NCBI RefSeq assembly: GCF_014199265.1
Contig: NZ_JACIJG010000015.1
Coordinates: 1-64,000, forward strand
Reading direction: 5' to 3'
Source: Brucella daejeonensis
GTDB lineage: Bacteria; Pseudomonadota; Alphaproteobacteria; Rhizobiales; Rhizobiaceae
DNA: 64,000 nt
Position 1 is the stretch's first letter. Each line of letters opens with the position of its first letter. Both the position numbers and the translations under genes were made by a program. Below the pieces are notes generated by a model. The model was given only the letters and a program-made list of their open reading frames with translations. It had not been told where the DNA came from and made no database searches. Below, piece by piece: positions 42,072-51,671 of the stretch.

Positions 42072-43270
42072 AGCTCTTTGTCGAGGATGCCCGCGCCGTC
42101 ACCATCGCCGATGCCGCGCAGCGCCTCGGCCTGAAATGTAACCCGCGCGGAAATGAACACCCGCAACCCTGCCCCGCCTGCGGCGGCAAGGATACCTTCG
42201 CCTTCAACACCCAGAAGAACAAATGGAACTGCCGTCAAGGCGGAATCGGCGGGAATGATGCCATCGGCATGGCTGCGCATGTTCATGGCCTCAATGTCCG
42301 TAGCCGTGAGGGATTGTTGGAGGCCTGTTCAATCCTTCTCGGACAGCCCATCCCCGAAGGGGGCGAGCGGGAAACGGATGCCGATAGGGCCGCGCGCTTG
42401 GAGCGGCTGGAAGTGCAGCGCCAGCGTAATGCCGAATTGCAGGAACAACAGGCCAAAAGCCAGGCCGATTATCGTGAAATCGAGCGCAAAAAGGCGCGCG
42501 GCATTTATGCCCGCGCATCCACGCTGCATTCTGCGGCCCAAATGCATGGCCGCTTTTACCTTATGGAGCGGGGCGCTCGGGTGCCGGATTCCGATTGGCT
42601 TCGGGTAGGCGGCGCTGTGCCATACTGGCATGGCGGCGACACGCTCCATGAAGGACCTGCCATGGTCGCGCCGATCATCGGGCCTGACCTCGGCATTATT
42701 GGCTGTCATATTACCTGGATCGACCTCGACAACCGCCCGAAACGCAGGCCCACGATCATTGATCCGGCCACCGGCGAGCTTTTGCCGACCAAAAAGATGC
42801 GCGGCAGCAAGAAAGGCGGACTTATCCCGCTTGCTGGTCATCCGCGCATGGAACGGTGGGTTGGCGGTGAAGGTATTGAAAACACGCTGGCCGTCGCGCG
42901 CGCCGAAAACCTTCGGCCTGACACGTTCTATTTCGCCGCCGGCGATCTCGGCAACCTTTCCGGCCCTGCCGACCCCGCGTCCCGCTTTGCCCATCCTACC
43001 CTGAAGAAGGAAGACACAAAGGGACGTTTGCGCGCCGTCATGGTGCAGGGTCCGGTCCCGCGCCCGGACCAAGGCCCGGATGATGCTTTCTGGGTTGGCG
43101 ACCATGTGTGCGAGATCGTGCTTCTGGGTGACGGGGATTCCGAGCGTGTCATGACCTCCGCCGCCATGGCGCGGGCGCGAGCACGTATTCTGCGACAGAA
43201 CCGCAAGGTAGCAATTGCCTGGCCTCCGGCCGGGACCGATTTTTCTGATATGATGGAAGGTGCCGCGTGA
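42056..43270 (+). CDS. Zinc-finger/Toprim primase-like protein
   Basis: The 404-residue protein has an N-terminal CHC2-like zinc ribbon, CPACGGKDTFAFNTQKNKWNC (Cys39, Cys42, Cys59), a coiled linker (about 110-150) and a Toprim-like region with VGGEGIENTLAVARAENL (about 265-285), LLGDGDSE and a final FSDMMEGAA. This is the plan of phage primases that make RNA primers. It overlaps the P4-type helicase gene as GTGA and the two form one replication unit. Confidence 0.82.
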   Translation: MGEILKLFVEDARAVTIADAAQRLGLKCNPRGNEHPQPCPACGGKDTFAFNTQKNKWNCRQGGIGGNDAIGMAAHVHGLNVRSREGLLEACSILLGQPIPEGGERETDADRAARLERLEVQRQRNAELQEQQAKSQADYREIERKKARGIYARASTLHSAAQMHGRFYLMERGARVPDSDWLRVGGAVPYWHGGDTLHEGPAMVAPIIGPDLGIIGCHITWIDLDNRPKRRPTIIDPATGELLPTKKMRGSKKGGLIPLAGHPRMERWVGGEGIENTLAVARAENLRPDTFYFAAGDLGNLSGPADPASRFAHPTLKKEDTKGRLRAVMVQGPVPRPDQGPDDAFWVGDHVCEIVLLGDGDSERVMTSAAMARARARILRQNRKVAIAWPPAGTDFSDMMEGAA

Positions 43271-45072
43271 CAAAGAATTCCCAGGATATACCGGCCGCTG
43301 TGCGCGCGATCATGGCCGAAGCTTCACGGCAGGCGGAAGCCGCCGATATTGATCCCCGTAACCCCGCGACCGATGGTCTGCCTGATGCACACTCCCCGGA
43401 CGATGGCGAGCCAGCGGCCACCACACGCGGGGACCGGACAGTAGACCGCGAAATGGTGAGGGCTTGCGCAGCGCTCGACCATTCCGACACCGACAATGCC
43501 GAGCGTCTGCAGCGCCATTTTGGCGAAGACATGCTGGTGCTTGCGCAGAGCAAGGCCCGCAAGGCGACCTATGCGATATGGGACGGCACCCATTGGGATA
43601 TCGACACCGGCGATCCACGATCCCTTGCAATCGCGCAGCAGCTCGGCGGGCGTATCGCCATGGAAACCGAGTTCCTGCAATACACCCCCGCCGAAGAGGA
43701 AGCGTTCAAAGCGGGCAAGGAAGCGCTGAAAAAGCAGGAAGATGAGCGATCCAAGCCGGAAAAAAGGCTCGCTGACGCGGCGCTGAATGCAAAATCGAAC
43801 CTCGCCAAGCGCAAGAAACGGCGCATGGATCATGCCGTCACGTCGAAGAACCGGGCGCGGCTGGAAGCAATGCTGACCTGTCTGGCGCCGCACGTGATGC
43901 GCTCACCGGACGATTTCAACGCCGATCCGCTCAAGGTGGCGCTGCTCGACCACACGCTGATTTTCTCGCGCAAGGTCGAGGAAGTGCGAAACCCGGCCTT
44001 TGATGACCCAGACGACAACCGCGAAGATATCCCGGAAACCGTCGAGCGGAAAATCGCAACCGTAAAGGTCATAATGGGGCACCGCCGCGGCGATCTCATT
44101 ACCCAGATCGTGCCTGTCGCCTATGAAAAGAGCGCCAAATGCCCGAAATGGGATGCTTTTCTCAAACGTATGCTGCCAAGCGATGACGTGCGCCGCATGG
44201 TGCAAGTCGCGTCAGGTTTGGGTCTGGTCGGTATTACCGTCCAGAAACTCTTCTTCCATTACGGATTCGGGGCGAACGGCAAGTCCGTTTATATGGAAAC
44301 CCTTTGCCGGCTTCTGGGGGACGTATCGGTCACGCTGCCGTCAGAATCCTTCATCGGTGAAGGCAACTCCGGCGGTGCGGCCTCACCCGACATGGCGCGG
44401 CTCTATGGCCGTCGCTTCCTGCGCGTCAAGGAACTGCCTGAAGGCGAGGATTTGCGCGAAAATCTGGTCAAGGATTTGACCGGTGGCGAGGACTTCACCG
44501 TTCGCGACCTGTTTCAGGGCTATTTCGATTTCAAGCCCATCTTCACCGGCCATATGTCCGGCAACGGCTATCCGCGCATCACCGGCACGGACAACGGCAT
44601 CTGGCGGCGCATGGTCGTTGTGCACTGGCCTGTGACGCTCAAAAAGGAGGAACAGCGCGAGTTTGAGGAGGTCGTTTCGGAATTCCAGCCCGAATATTCG
44701 GGCATATTGAACTGGCTCATAGAGGGTGTCCTGATCTTCCTGCGCGAAGGACTGGTCATTCCGGCATCGGTCGAGGCGAAAACACAGGAATACCGCGACG
44801 AAATGGACCCCACGTCCGCTTTCTGCGCCCGATGTATCGAGCCTGATGAGCATGGAGAGGTGACCGCCAAGGACTTCTATCAGGCCTATGTTGACTTCAC
44901 CGTCGATCAGGGCGGCAAGCCCATATCGCTGACCAGATTCGGGCTGATCATGAAGAAGAAGTACCGACGCGAGGATGGGCGGGCGGTGAAATACCATGGC
45001 CTGCGCCTCATAGAGGTTCCAAAACCCGCCCACACGTCCGGCTCTGACGATTACGAGGCGCACATGCGATGA
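43267..45072 (+). CDS. P4/D5-type primase-helicase (SF3 helicase)
   Basis: The 601-residue protein starts with GTG at the overlap with the primase gene. The C-terminal half is an SF3 helicase: Walker A GFGANGKSVYMETL (about residues 333-346), Walker B region GRRFLRVKELPEGE, and motif C ITGTDNGIWRRM. The N-terminal half holds the D5_N domain (ATYAIWDGTHWDID...). Phage P4 alpha protein, the prototype, unwinds from iterons at the origin. Here an iteron array begins about 100 bp after the stop. Confidence 0.9.
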   Translation: MTKNSQDIPAAVRAIMAEASRQAEAADIDPRNPATDGLPDAHSPDDGEPAATTRGDRTVDREMVRACAALDHSDTDNAERLQRHFGEDMLVLAQSKARKATYAIWDGTHWDIDTGDPRSLAIAQQLGGRIAMETEFLQYTPAEEEAFKAGKEALKKQEDERSKPEKRLADAALNAKSNLAKRKKRRMDHAVTSKNRARLEAMLTCLAPHVMRSPDDFNADPLKVALLDHTLIFSRKVEEVRNPAFDDPDDNREDIPETVERKIATVKVIMGHRRGDLITQIVPVAYEKSAKCPKWDAFLKRMLPSDDVRRMVQVASGLGLVGITVQKLFFHYGFGANGKSVYMETLCRLLGDVSVTLPSESFIGEGNSGGAASPDMARLYGRRFLRVKELPEGEDLRENLVKDLTGGEDFTVRDLFQGYFDFKPIFTGHMSGNGYPRITGTDNGIWRRMVVVHWPVTLKKEEQREFEEVVSEFQPEYSGILNWLIEGVLIFLREGLVIPASVEAKTQEYRDEMDPTSAFCARCIEPDEHGEVTAKDFYQAYVDFTVDQGGKPISLTRFGLIMKKKYRREDGRAVKYHGLRLIEVPKPAHTSGSDDYEAHMR

Positions 45073-45419
45073 TGCTCGCCAATCCGCCCCGCAACCCCGC
45101 TTTTGGCTCGGCTTTCGCTCCTGAAAACCGACAACCCTTTGATATGATTGAACTTATGCTGTGCAGTAGTTTGCACCAGTTTGCACCACTTTGCACCAGT
45201 TTAAACAACGGGATAAATAGAATGATTTCAATAACTTGCACCAGTTTGCACCAGTTTTCCTTGTGTATACGTAAGGGAAAAAGGGGGATGGGGGAAAAAG
45301 CTTATTATATGCACAAGCAAAAACTGGTGCAGAGTGGTGCAAAATACTGATTTTATTATTCTATTTCCACTTTTCCAAGTGGTGCAAACTGGTGCAAACT
45401 ATCGCAAGTGGTGCAAAAC
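45073..45419 (+). other. Candidate phage replication origin: 10-copy iteron array
   Basis: TTGCACCA occurs at 45171, 45181, 45191, 45236 and 45246, and its reverse complement TGGTGCAA (first copy TGGTGCAG) at 45325, 45335, 45380, 45390 and 45409. Neighbouring copies are 10 bp apart, one helical turn, and the two halves face each other across an AT-rich, A-tract-containing centre (45256-45320). The stretch lies directly after the primase-helicase gene. No protein-like frame is present, only translated repeats. Confidence 0.75.
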
Positions 45420-46256
45420 ATGAAAACCGTTACGATTGATGAACTTCTCGTCTGGGCTTTCGTCCACGAACTGCCAAAGGGTGGCGGTGCAGATGGTCTG
45501 GATAGCATTCACTCAGCATGGCGGCAACTGGAAGCTTCGTCCTGGGGCAAGGTTCTGGGCTTTGCCGAACTCATGACGCTTGTCGACCGTGACAGGGCGG
45601 AACCGGGAATGTGGATCGAACAGGGTGCCCCTCACGAAGATGCGCTGGAAGTCGGAAAGGCAGTTGCCGATCTCGCCCGCTTTGACGTTTCGTTCCCCGA
45701 AGGCTGGAACCCGGTAGCCGACTGGCAGGATTACGACGGTCTGGCGGACGACGCCGTGGCGCGGGCAACGGAACGCCTGATGCTCCGCCCTGCCCGGTCG
45801 CGCGCTGCAGGCATAGCCTCGCTTGTGATATCCAGCGCCGTTCTGGGCCGCGCGCCCGATTACACCGCGCCGGAACCGGAATGCGACATCGTCAAACGTG
45901 GCGGTCAGGCAGCGTGGTTCATGCACCGTCAGACAACCGATGCTTTCGGTCGGGAATATTCGGTCGAGGTCGATGGCTTTAACCGCCGTGCGCGTCGGCC
46001 TTATGCGGGCGCTTACCGCAAGTTTGTTCTCACACCTGACCCGACAGCCGATATTCTGGGCCGGATCGACTATCAGATTTGGGTTGCCGCGCTGGAAAAG
46101 CTGGAATCAGGACTGATAAATCAGCTTGTCGGCCATAAACTGACCTTCTCGCACCGCTCGGCCACGCCGTGGATGGAAAACCGCGATATGGTTGGCGTCC
46201 AGCTTTTCCGGGCCTTTGAAGGCGTTCATCGGTTAGAGCCTGAAAATATCTGTTGA
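45420..46256 (+). CDS. Phage protein of unknown function next to the iterons
   Basis: The 278-residue product starts at the ATG four bases after the last iteron and has no ribosome site. A GTG at 45408 lies inside the last iteron and is less likely. The sequence (MKTVTIDELLVWAFVHELPKGGG...) contains HSAWRQLEASSWGKVLGFAELMTLVDRD and FNRRARRPYAGAYRKFVLTPD, with no domain I recognise. Its promoter would have to lie in the iterons, so origin binding might control it. Confidence 0.65.
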   Translation: MKTVTIDELLVWAFVHELPKGGGADGLDSIHSAWRQLEASSWGKVLGFAELMTLVDRDRAEPGMWIEQGAPHEDALEVGKAVADLARFDVSFPEGWNPVADWQDYDGLADDAVARATERLMLRPARSRAAGIASLVISSAVLGRAPDYTAPEPECDIVKRGGQAAWFMHRQTTDAFGREYSVEVDGFNRRARRPYAGAYRKFVLTPDPTADILGRIDYQIWVAALEKLESGLINQLVGHKLTFSHRSATPWMENRDMVGVQLFRAFEGVHRLEPENIC

Positions 46257-46306
46257 CCTGCGACTCCGGGTTGACTTACACCTTGGATGCTAAAAAAGAT
46301 TAGACG

Positions 46307-46340
46307 AACCCCGGCGCACCCGCGACCGGGGTTTTTGTTT
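46307..46340 (+). terminator. Terminator before the late genes
   Basis: AACCCCGG (46307-46314) and CCGGGGTT (46326-46333) are perfect arms around an 11-nt loop, followed by TTTGTTT. It separates the replication block from the late block. Confidence 0.82.
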
Positions 46341-46352
46341 GGGGTGAGGCCA

Positions 46353-46925
46353 ATGCTGGTCAGTCGATGGGAAAACATCGAGGGCTTGCGTCGGTACGCC
46401 AGCGGTATCAAACGGCTGCAAACGGAATTTCCAAAAGTCCTCCCGCGCATCGTCAATCAGGTCGGGCGGCGTGCTCGCACTCGGGTGGTACGCAATCTCA
46501 CCAAGCAGACAGGCTTGCAACGTCAGGTCATCGTCCGGGCGGTGAAGAACATCGATACCGCAAAGCCGGGAAAACTGTTCTATTCGCTGCAATCGCGTGG
46601 CGGGTTCATCCGCCTGAAGTATTTCAGGGCAAGGGAAACCCGGCAAGGTGTGTCAGCACATCCGTTCGGTAAGCGTCGCGTATTCCCCGGCACCTTCATC
46701 ATGGGCGGGCAGTTCCCCTACCGCCACGTGAAGAAGTGGAATTTGGACGGGCATGTTTATCGCCGTATTGGTCGCGCTTCGCAGCGCCGCGTCACGCAGG
46801 TGAAGTCGGACGTTCGAATTCCCGATGAAATGGTGCGCGGCGAAAGTCGAACCGCATTCGAGCGTGAGGCGACCGTGACCATGCCCCCTCGGGTCGAGGC
46901 AGTGATCCGCAAGCTCATCGGGTGA
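46353..46925 (+). CDS. Minor tail protein Z-like (gpZ family)
   Basis: The 190-residue basic protein has the prophage tail Z pattern: NQVGRRARTRVVRNLTKQTGLQRQVIVRAVK, then FIRLKYFRARETRQGVSAHPFGKRRVFPGTFI and a C-terminal GxR...VEAVIRKLIG. In lambda-like phages the protein joins head and tail late in assembly. Its place ahead of the terminase genes, rather than among tail genes, is unusual. GGTGAGG precedes the ATG at 46353. A frame beginning at 46287 reads through the terminator. Confidence 0.65.
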   Translation: MLVSRWENIEGLRRYASGIKRLQTEFPKVLPRIVNQVGRRARTRVVRNLTKQTGLQRQVIVRAVKNIDTAKPGKLFYSLQSRGGFIRLKYFRARETRQGVSAHPFGKRRVFPGTFIMGGQFPYRHVKKWNLDGHVYRRIGRASQRRVTQVKSDVRIPDEMVRGESRTAFEREATVTMPPRVEAVIRKLIG

Positions 46926-47028
46926 CCCCACCCCCCTTTTAGGGACCGTATCCGCTCCAATTCTAACCCACGGGCGGGCTCGACTGCCGGTTTTCACCAG
47001 TAGGTCGTTTTGAAAGCGATACACGGAT

Positions 47029-47046
47029 ACACGTGCTTGCACGTGT
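47029..47046. promoter_or_regulatory. Palindrome ACACGTGC-TT-GCACGTGT in the terminase leader
   Basis: The arms are perfect 8-bp complements around TT, 28 bp before the small-terminase ATG, in a 149-bp gap. It could be a late-gene operator or part of the packaging site. The sequence does not decide. Confidence 0.5.
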
Positions 47047-47074
47047 TCATACACAGGAGCGCAAACGGGCCATC

Positions 47075-47692
47075 ATGTCGAACGACGATTGGATTTCGAT
47101 TTCGGAAGCCGCCGGGCGGCTGACCGCGATGGGCGATCCGGTCGAGCGCTCGACCCTGTCGCGATATCTCAAACAGCATTCCGAAGCGATCGAGCTTCGC
47201 GACGACGGAAAGGCCCGACTGGTAGAGTTCAACACTCTGGTCGCCCACCGAAACGAGAACATCAGAATCCGCGTGGCACCTCCCACGACGCGGACGGTTG
47301 CGGCGCAGGGAAACTTCAACCCTGCGCCGCGCTTTTCGGGAAGCCAGTCTGACGGCGCGGCGCGCAAGGCGCAGGCCGATGCCGAACTGCGCGAAATGGA
47401 TCTAGCGGAACGGCGTAAGACCTTGACCAAGGTGTCGGAGGTGGATCGGGCCGGGCGCGATGCCGTCGCATTGATGCAGAGCGCGTTTGAGCGCGCACTG
47501 GAAACGGAGGCCGCAAACGCCTCGGTGAAATACGGTTTCGACGAGCGCGCCACGCGTTTGGTTCTCAAGGCGTTTGTGCGCAAGGGACTGGAAGTTTTCA
47601 ATCAGACAATTCTCGGGCGGATCGATGCCATGCGTCAGCGGGACGAGGCCGATATGACCGATGAGCCTAAAGAGGAAAGCGAACAGACATGA
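47075..47692 (+). CDS. Terminase small subunit
   Basis: The 205-residue protein has an N-terminal winged-helix-like domain (DDWISISEAAGRLTAMGDPVERSTLSRYLKQHSEAIEL) for packaging-site binding and a charged helical C-terminus (AELREMDLAERRKTLTKVSEVDRAGRDAVALMQSAFE), the plan of Nu1/TerS proteins paired with GpA terminases. The stop overlaps the large-subunit ATG. The ATG at 47075 is preferred. An upstream frame runs through the palindrome. Confidence 0.8.
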   Translation: MSNDDWISISEAAGRLTAMGDPVERSTLSRYLKQHSEAIELRDDGKARLVEFNTLVAHRNENIRIRVAPPTTRTVAAQGNFNPAPRFSGSQSDGAARKAQADAELREMDLAERRKTLTKVSEVDRAGRDAVALMQSAFERALETEAANASVKYGFDERATRLVLKAFVRKGLEVFNQTILGRIDAMRQRDEADMTDEPKEESEQT

Positions 47693-49791
47693 ACGCCCTG
47701 CAGCCGCGTGAGCAATTCATGGAATTGCCCCGTGGTGAATTGGTGTTGCTCCGGGGGTTGGAAGCGGCCAGCCGCCCCATCGAAAATCTGACGATTTCCG
47801 AACATGCCGATCGCTATCGTAAGGTATCGCCCGAATCCGGTTCTCCATGGCCGGGCGATTTCCGTACCGACCGTGTGCCTTATCTGCGCGAACCGCAGGA
47901 TTGCCTGCACCCGGACCATCCGGCGCGCCGATGCACTGCCCGCTGGGCTGCGCAGCTTGGCAAATCGACTGCAATCGAGAACTGGTTTTGCTTCATCGTC
48001 GATCAGGCGCCCGGTTCCATGATGATCGTGCTGCCGACGCTGGAAGAAGCAACGAAGTTCAACCGGATCAAGCTTCATCCAACGATCGAGGCGACACCCC
48101 GGATCAAGCACAAGGTGCTTCCGGTCAACAGCCGCGACGAACAAGGCTCGACGACGGCGTTCAAACGTTTCGCCGGCGGGTTCTGCCAGATCGTCAATGC
48201 AGGTTCTTCCAAGGGCCTGCAGATGGTGTCGATCAAGTATCTCGCCATGGATGAGATCACCGGCTATCAAAGCGATGTCGACGGACGTGGCAGTCCGCGC
48301 GATCAGGCTCGCGCCCGCCAGAAAATGCACGGCGACACGGCGAAGGAATGGCAGGGATCGACGCCGGGCATAGCGGGCGCTTGCGCGATCACCGACGATT
48401 TCGATGCCGGGGATCAGCGTTATTTCTATCTGCCCTGCCCGCATTGCCGAACCTTCCAGGCGCTGGAATTCGACAACATGTCGCCCGCAGATTCCGACAA
48501 GGGCCTGCCGGTGCATTTCCGTTGCATATCCTGCAACGAGGTTATCCTTGACGGTCACAAGCATGAAATGTTGCCGCAAGGAAAGTGGATTGCACGACGG
48601 GTTCGTGATGGTGACCCAACCGTTCCTCTGGCGATCCCGGAGAACGACATCGAACATTGGCGTTGCGAGCCATGCGAAGGCCGCTGCCGTGACTGGCAAC
48701 CGTCATGGCACCTTTGGGCAGCATATGCCCCTCGCGAACGTTGGGCCGACATCTGGACCCGCTGGACAGACGCGCAAGGAAACGTCACCAAGCTGCGAAC
48801 TTTTTTCCAGCAGGATTTGGCGCTTCCATATGACCCAGCCGGTGTTGCGGTCGAACATGAGAAAATCGTTGAAGCGGTTCGCAAGGACCCACTGCCCTCG
48901 CGGGTTATCCCGTCATGGGCCGGTCTCGTCGTTTCCGCTGCAGACGTGCAGGGCTATGGCATCAAGTGGATGGTCATAGCTATTGGCCCACGCGGCCAAT
49001 ACCAGATCATTGACCGCGAGATTTTCGAGGGAGCCCCTGACCAAAGCGACGAACCGTGGATCAAGCTCTCCGATGCTTTCGGGAGAGAATATCCGACCGC
49101 CGGCGGCGGCATGAAAGGCATAGACCTTTCCGGCGTCGACTCCGGTTTCGCGACCGACCGCGTCTATCGTTTCTGCGCACCGCGCGCAAACGTCTACGCG
49201 CTCGACGGACGCGCACCACAGGGGCTCCCCTGGCTCGGGACTCCCGTCAAACGCGACATCAAGGACAAGCACCGGCGCATCATGGCAAAGGTTCTTCTCT
49301 ATCCCGTCGGCCTGTTCGACGTAAAAACCGCAGTGGTTGCGGCGCTTGCCAACCTGGTGCTGGGTGCAAACGAAAGCGGCCAGTGGCCCCGCAATACGCT
49401 GCATATTGCCAACGACATTTGCGACGAAGACTTCGCCAAGGAGTTGACCGCCGAAAGTCTGGTTGACCCCGATGAAGAGGCTCTGGCCTCTCCGTCACGG
49501 GGCAAGCGAAAACTGATCCCGTCAAAGGCGGGTCGTATCTGGAAAAAAATCGCAGGGCGCAAGAACGACTGGTTTGACGCCACCGTCTACGCCTTCGCAC
49601 TCGGCTGGCACCTTGAACGCAAACTCCGCCTGACCGCCGAGCGGTGGGCCGACCTGCTGGTCAAGGTTCATGGCGTGCCAGCCGAGAATGATCTGTTCGG
49701 CCATGCCGAGCAGTCTGTCTTCGACAAGCCCGAGAAACCGAAAAAGCCGCGCGATACCGAAACGCGGCGCAACGCTTGGAAAAATCGATGA
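47689..49791 (+). CDS. Terminase large subunit, GpA family
   Basis: The 700-residue packaging ATPase/nuclease has a deviant Walker A, AAQLGKSTAIEN (about residues 86-97), Walker B YLAMDEI (about 184-190), a zinc-ribbon CPHC...CISC (about 248-286) and a C-terminal nuclease region with DSGFATDRVYRF (about 483) and WFDATVYAFALGWH. This is the lambda gpA family. It cuts concatemers and drives DNA into the prohead. Confidence 0.93.
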   Translation: MNALQPREQFMELPRGELVLLRGLEAASRPIENLTISEHADRYRKVSPESGSPWPGDFRTDRVPYLREPQDCLHPDHPARRCTARWAAQLGKSTAIENWFCFIVDQAPGSMMIVLPTLEEATKFNRIKLHPTIEATPRIKHKVLPVNSRDEQGSTTAFKRFAGGFCQIVNAGSSKGLQMVSIKYLAMDEITGYQSDVDGRGSPRDQARARQKMHGDTAKEWQGSTPGIAGACAITDDFDAGDQRYFYLPCPHCRTFQALEFDNMSPADSDKGLPVHFRCISCNEVILDGHKHEMLPQGKWIARRVRDGDPTVPLAIPENDIEHWRCEPCEGRCRDWQPSWHLWAAYAPRERWADIWTRWTDAQGNVTKLRTFFQQDLALPYDPAGVAVEHEKIVEAVRKDPLPSRVIPSWAGLVVSAADVQGYGIKWMVIAIGPRGQYQIIDREIFEGAPDQSDEPWIKLSDAFGREYPTAGGGMKGIDLSGVDSGFATDRVYRFCAPRANVYALDGRAPQGLPWLGTPVKRDIKDKHRRIMAKVLLYPVGLFDVKTAVVAALANLVLGANESGQWPRNTLHIANDICDEDFAKELTAESLVDPDEEALASPSRGKRKLIPSKAGRIWKKIAGRKNDWFDATVYAFALGWHLERKLRLTAERWADLLVKVHGVPAENDLFGHAEQSVFDKPEKPKKPRDTETRRNAWKNR

Positions 49792-51398
49792 AATTGCTCG
49801 ACCGCATCAAAGGAGTAGGCCGTGCGCTGCGCTCCGGCACAGTGCTGTCGGGCGTTTCAGCACGGCCAACCGCACGTATGTTGCGCGATTCCAAGAGTGG
49901 CGTTCTTGCGGCACAGAGGGTTTCCATCGTCGACAACCGCGAGGAAATCCGCCGAAGCTGGCAGCGCGCCGCCGCCTATGCATTGGACTTCATCCAGAAT
50001 TCCGGCAAGCTCAAAGGTGCCTGCGATCAGGTTCTCGTCGATACTGTCGGCGTCGAACTCGTCTTGCAGCCGCAACCCGAACTCGCCGAATTCGGTTACT
50101 CCCCAGAGGAGGTAAGCGCCCTCGTTGCCCAGCTGAAGCGGGAATGGAAGCGTTATGCCTGGAACCCGCGTGAATGCGACATGCGGGGCAAGTTCACCCT
50201 GCCGCAGTTGGTCGATATCGGCCTGCGTTGGTACATGGCTTATGGCGAGATAACCGGCATTCTGGACTATATGCCTCGCGCCAAGCGGCGGAAACATGGG
50301 ATCACGTCCGGCGTAAAAGTCTGCATGACACCGCCGAGCAAGCTGGCACAGGACACCAACGAGTTTGAGAACCTGTTTCAGGGGGTCTACCATGACGAGG
50401 ATGGACGCCCGATTGGCTATCTGTTCGAGGAAAAGGTCAGCGGAGTCACCCAGAAGGTTCGATATCCGGCCTATGACGCGGACGGTCGACCAATAGTCTT
50501 GCACCTGTTCGACCCCGCCGATGCAACCGACGTTCGCGGGATTTCCGTTCTTTCATCCGCGATCCGGAAACATGCGCAGAAAGAGGTACTGGACGAAGCG
50601 ACCCTGCAAACTGCCATCCTGCAGACAATTTTCGCGGCGGTGCTCACGAGCGACAACCCGTCGAAAGATGCATTCGATGCACTTGAGGCCATTGAAGACG
50701 AGGAACTGCGGGAAGAGTTCATCGGCTTTCTGAAAGCCAAGATGGACAAAGCGCGCGAGAGCAATATTGGCATAAACGGCACACCGACGGTCGCGCATCT
50801 GGGTCCGGGCGAAGACCTGCAATTCCGTTCGTCAGCTACGCCTGGCAAGGAATATCTGCCTTTCGCCAGCAGCCTCGACCGCGAAACGGCCCGCGCCATT
50901 GGTGTCACATACAGCAGTTACGCGATGGACCACTCGGATGCGACCTATTCGTCGGTTCGCATGGAGAACGCGACCATCTGGCCCATCGCTGTACGCCGCC
51001 GCGAGCGTCTCGCAGCTCCGATGTTGCAGGCTGTCTACGAAAGCTGGTTTGACGAGATGGTCGGCGAAGGCCGCATCAAGCTCAAGGTCTCTTACGAGGT
51101 TTTTGCCGCCAACCGGGAGAAGTTCACCTGGGCACAATGGCAGGGACCGGCAGCACCCACCGCCGATGACTACAAGAGCGAACGTGCGGTTTCGGAACGC
51201 ATTTCGAATGGCACTTCGTCGATCGCCATCGAATGCGGTCAAAAGGGAATCGACCCGTACGAGCTATTTGACCAGCAACAGCGAGAGCACAAGCGCTATG
51301 TCGATGCTGGGATGAGATCGCCTTACGAGCGGCCAAACCAGCCACCGCTGCCAGTCGATGACCCACCGGAAGACAACAAGAAGAAGGCTGCGGCATGA
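49788..51398 (+). CDS. Portal protein, lambda family
   Basis: The 536-residue protein matches lambda-type portals: RAAAYALDFIQNSGKLKGACDQVLVDTVG, MAYGEITGILDYMPRA, LHLFDPADATDVRGISVLSSAI, and TYSSYAMDHSDATYSSVRMENATIWP. It forms the ring through which DNA enters and to which the tail joins. The ATG at 49788 overlaps the terminase stop. The C-terminus is Pro/Asp/Lys-rich. Confidence 0.93.
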   Translation: MKLLDRIKGVGRALRSGTVLSGVSARPTARMLRDSKSGVLAAQRVSIVDNREEIRRSWQRAAAYALDFIQNSGKLKGACDQVLVDTVGVELVLQPQPELAEFGYSPEEVSALVAQLKREWKRYAWNPRECDMRGKFTLPQLVDIGLRWYMAYGEITGILDYMPRAKRRKHGITSGVKVCMTPPSKLAQDTNEFENLFQGVYHDEDGRPIGYLFEEKVSGVTQKVRYPAYDADGRPIVLHLFDPADATDVRGISVLSSAIRKHAQKEVLDEATLQTAILQTIFAAVLTSDNPSKDAFDALEAIEDEELREEFIGFLKAKMDKARESNIGINGTPTVAHLGPGEDLQFRSSATPGKEYLPFASSLDRETARAIGVTYSSYAMDHSDATYSSVRMENATIWPIAVRRRERLAAPMLQAVYESWFDEMVGEGRIKLKVSYEVFAANREKFTWAQWQGPAAPTADDYKSERAVSERISNGTSSIAIECGQKGIDPYELFDQQQREHKRYVDAGMRSPYERPNQPPLPVDDPPEDNKKKAAA

Positions 51399-51652
51399 AC
51401 AGTATCCGCGTCAGAAAGACGGAAATCAATCTCGATGACCCGTGTGCCGCAGCCAAGAAGCTTCGCGGCCTTCGCATACAGATCGCCGCCGGCGGACAAA
51501 CCGAAGTTGTGCGCTTCGGTGATGACGAAGTCCGGTATGGCAAAACCAACATTGCGGCGCTCGATCAGGAAATCGAGCGTCTGACAGCAGAATGCCAGAG
51601 CGTCAGCGGTGGCCCTCGCCGCCGGTTCGCGAAGCGCATGCGCTTTTGCTGA
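51395..51652 (+). CDS. Head-tail joining protein, gpW-like
   Basis: The 85 residues have the small helix-hairpin-helix layout of gpW: CAAAKKLRGLRIQIAAGGQTEVVRFGDDEVRYGKTNIAALDQEIERLTAEC. In lambda, gpW sits between portal and protease-side genes, as here, and plugs the filled head. The start overlaps the portal stop as ATGA. Confidence 0.7.
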   Translation: MNSIRVRKTEINLDDPCAAAKKLRGLRIQIAAGGQTEVVRFGDDEVRYGKTNIAALDQEIERLTAECQSVSGGPRRRFAKRMRFC

Positions 51653-51671
51653 TCCAACAGGAGATTCCACA

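Noticed and set aside
45069..45350. 93-residue + frame overlapping the helicase stop, and two - strand frames over the same region
   Set aside because: After the first 27 residues the frames are only translations of the TTGCACCA repeats. There is no ribosome site beyond the ATGA overlap. A DNA-level role explains the sequence better.
45170..45416. CRISPR array
   Set aside because: The repeats are only about 10 bp, adjacent at 10-bp steps, and present in both orientations. There are no unique spacers of 30-40 bp and no cas genes.
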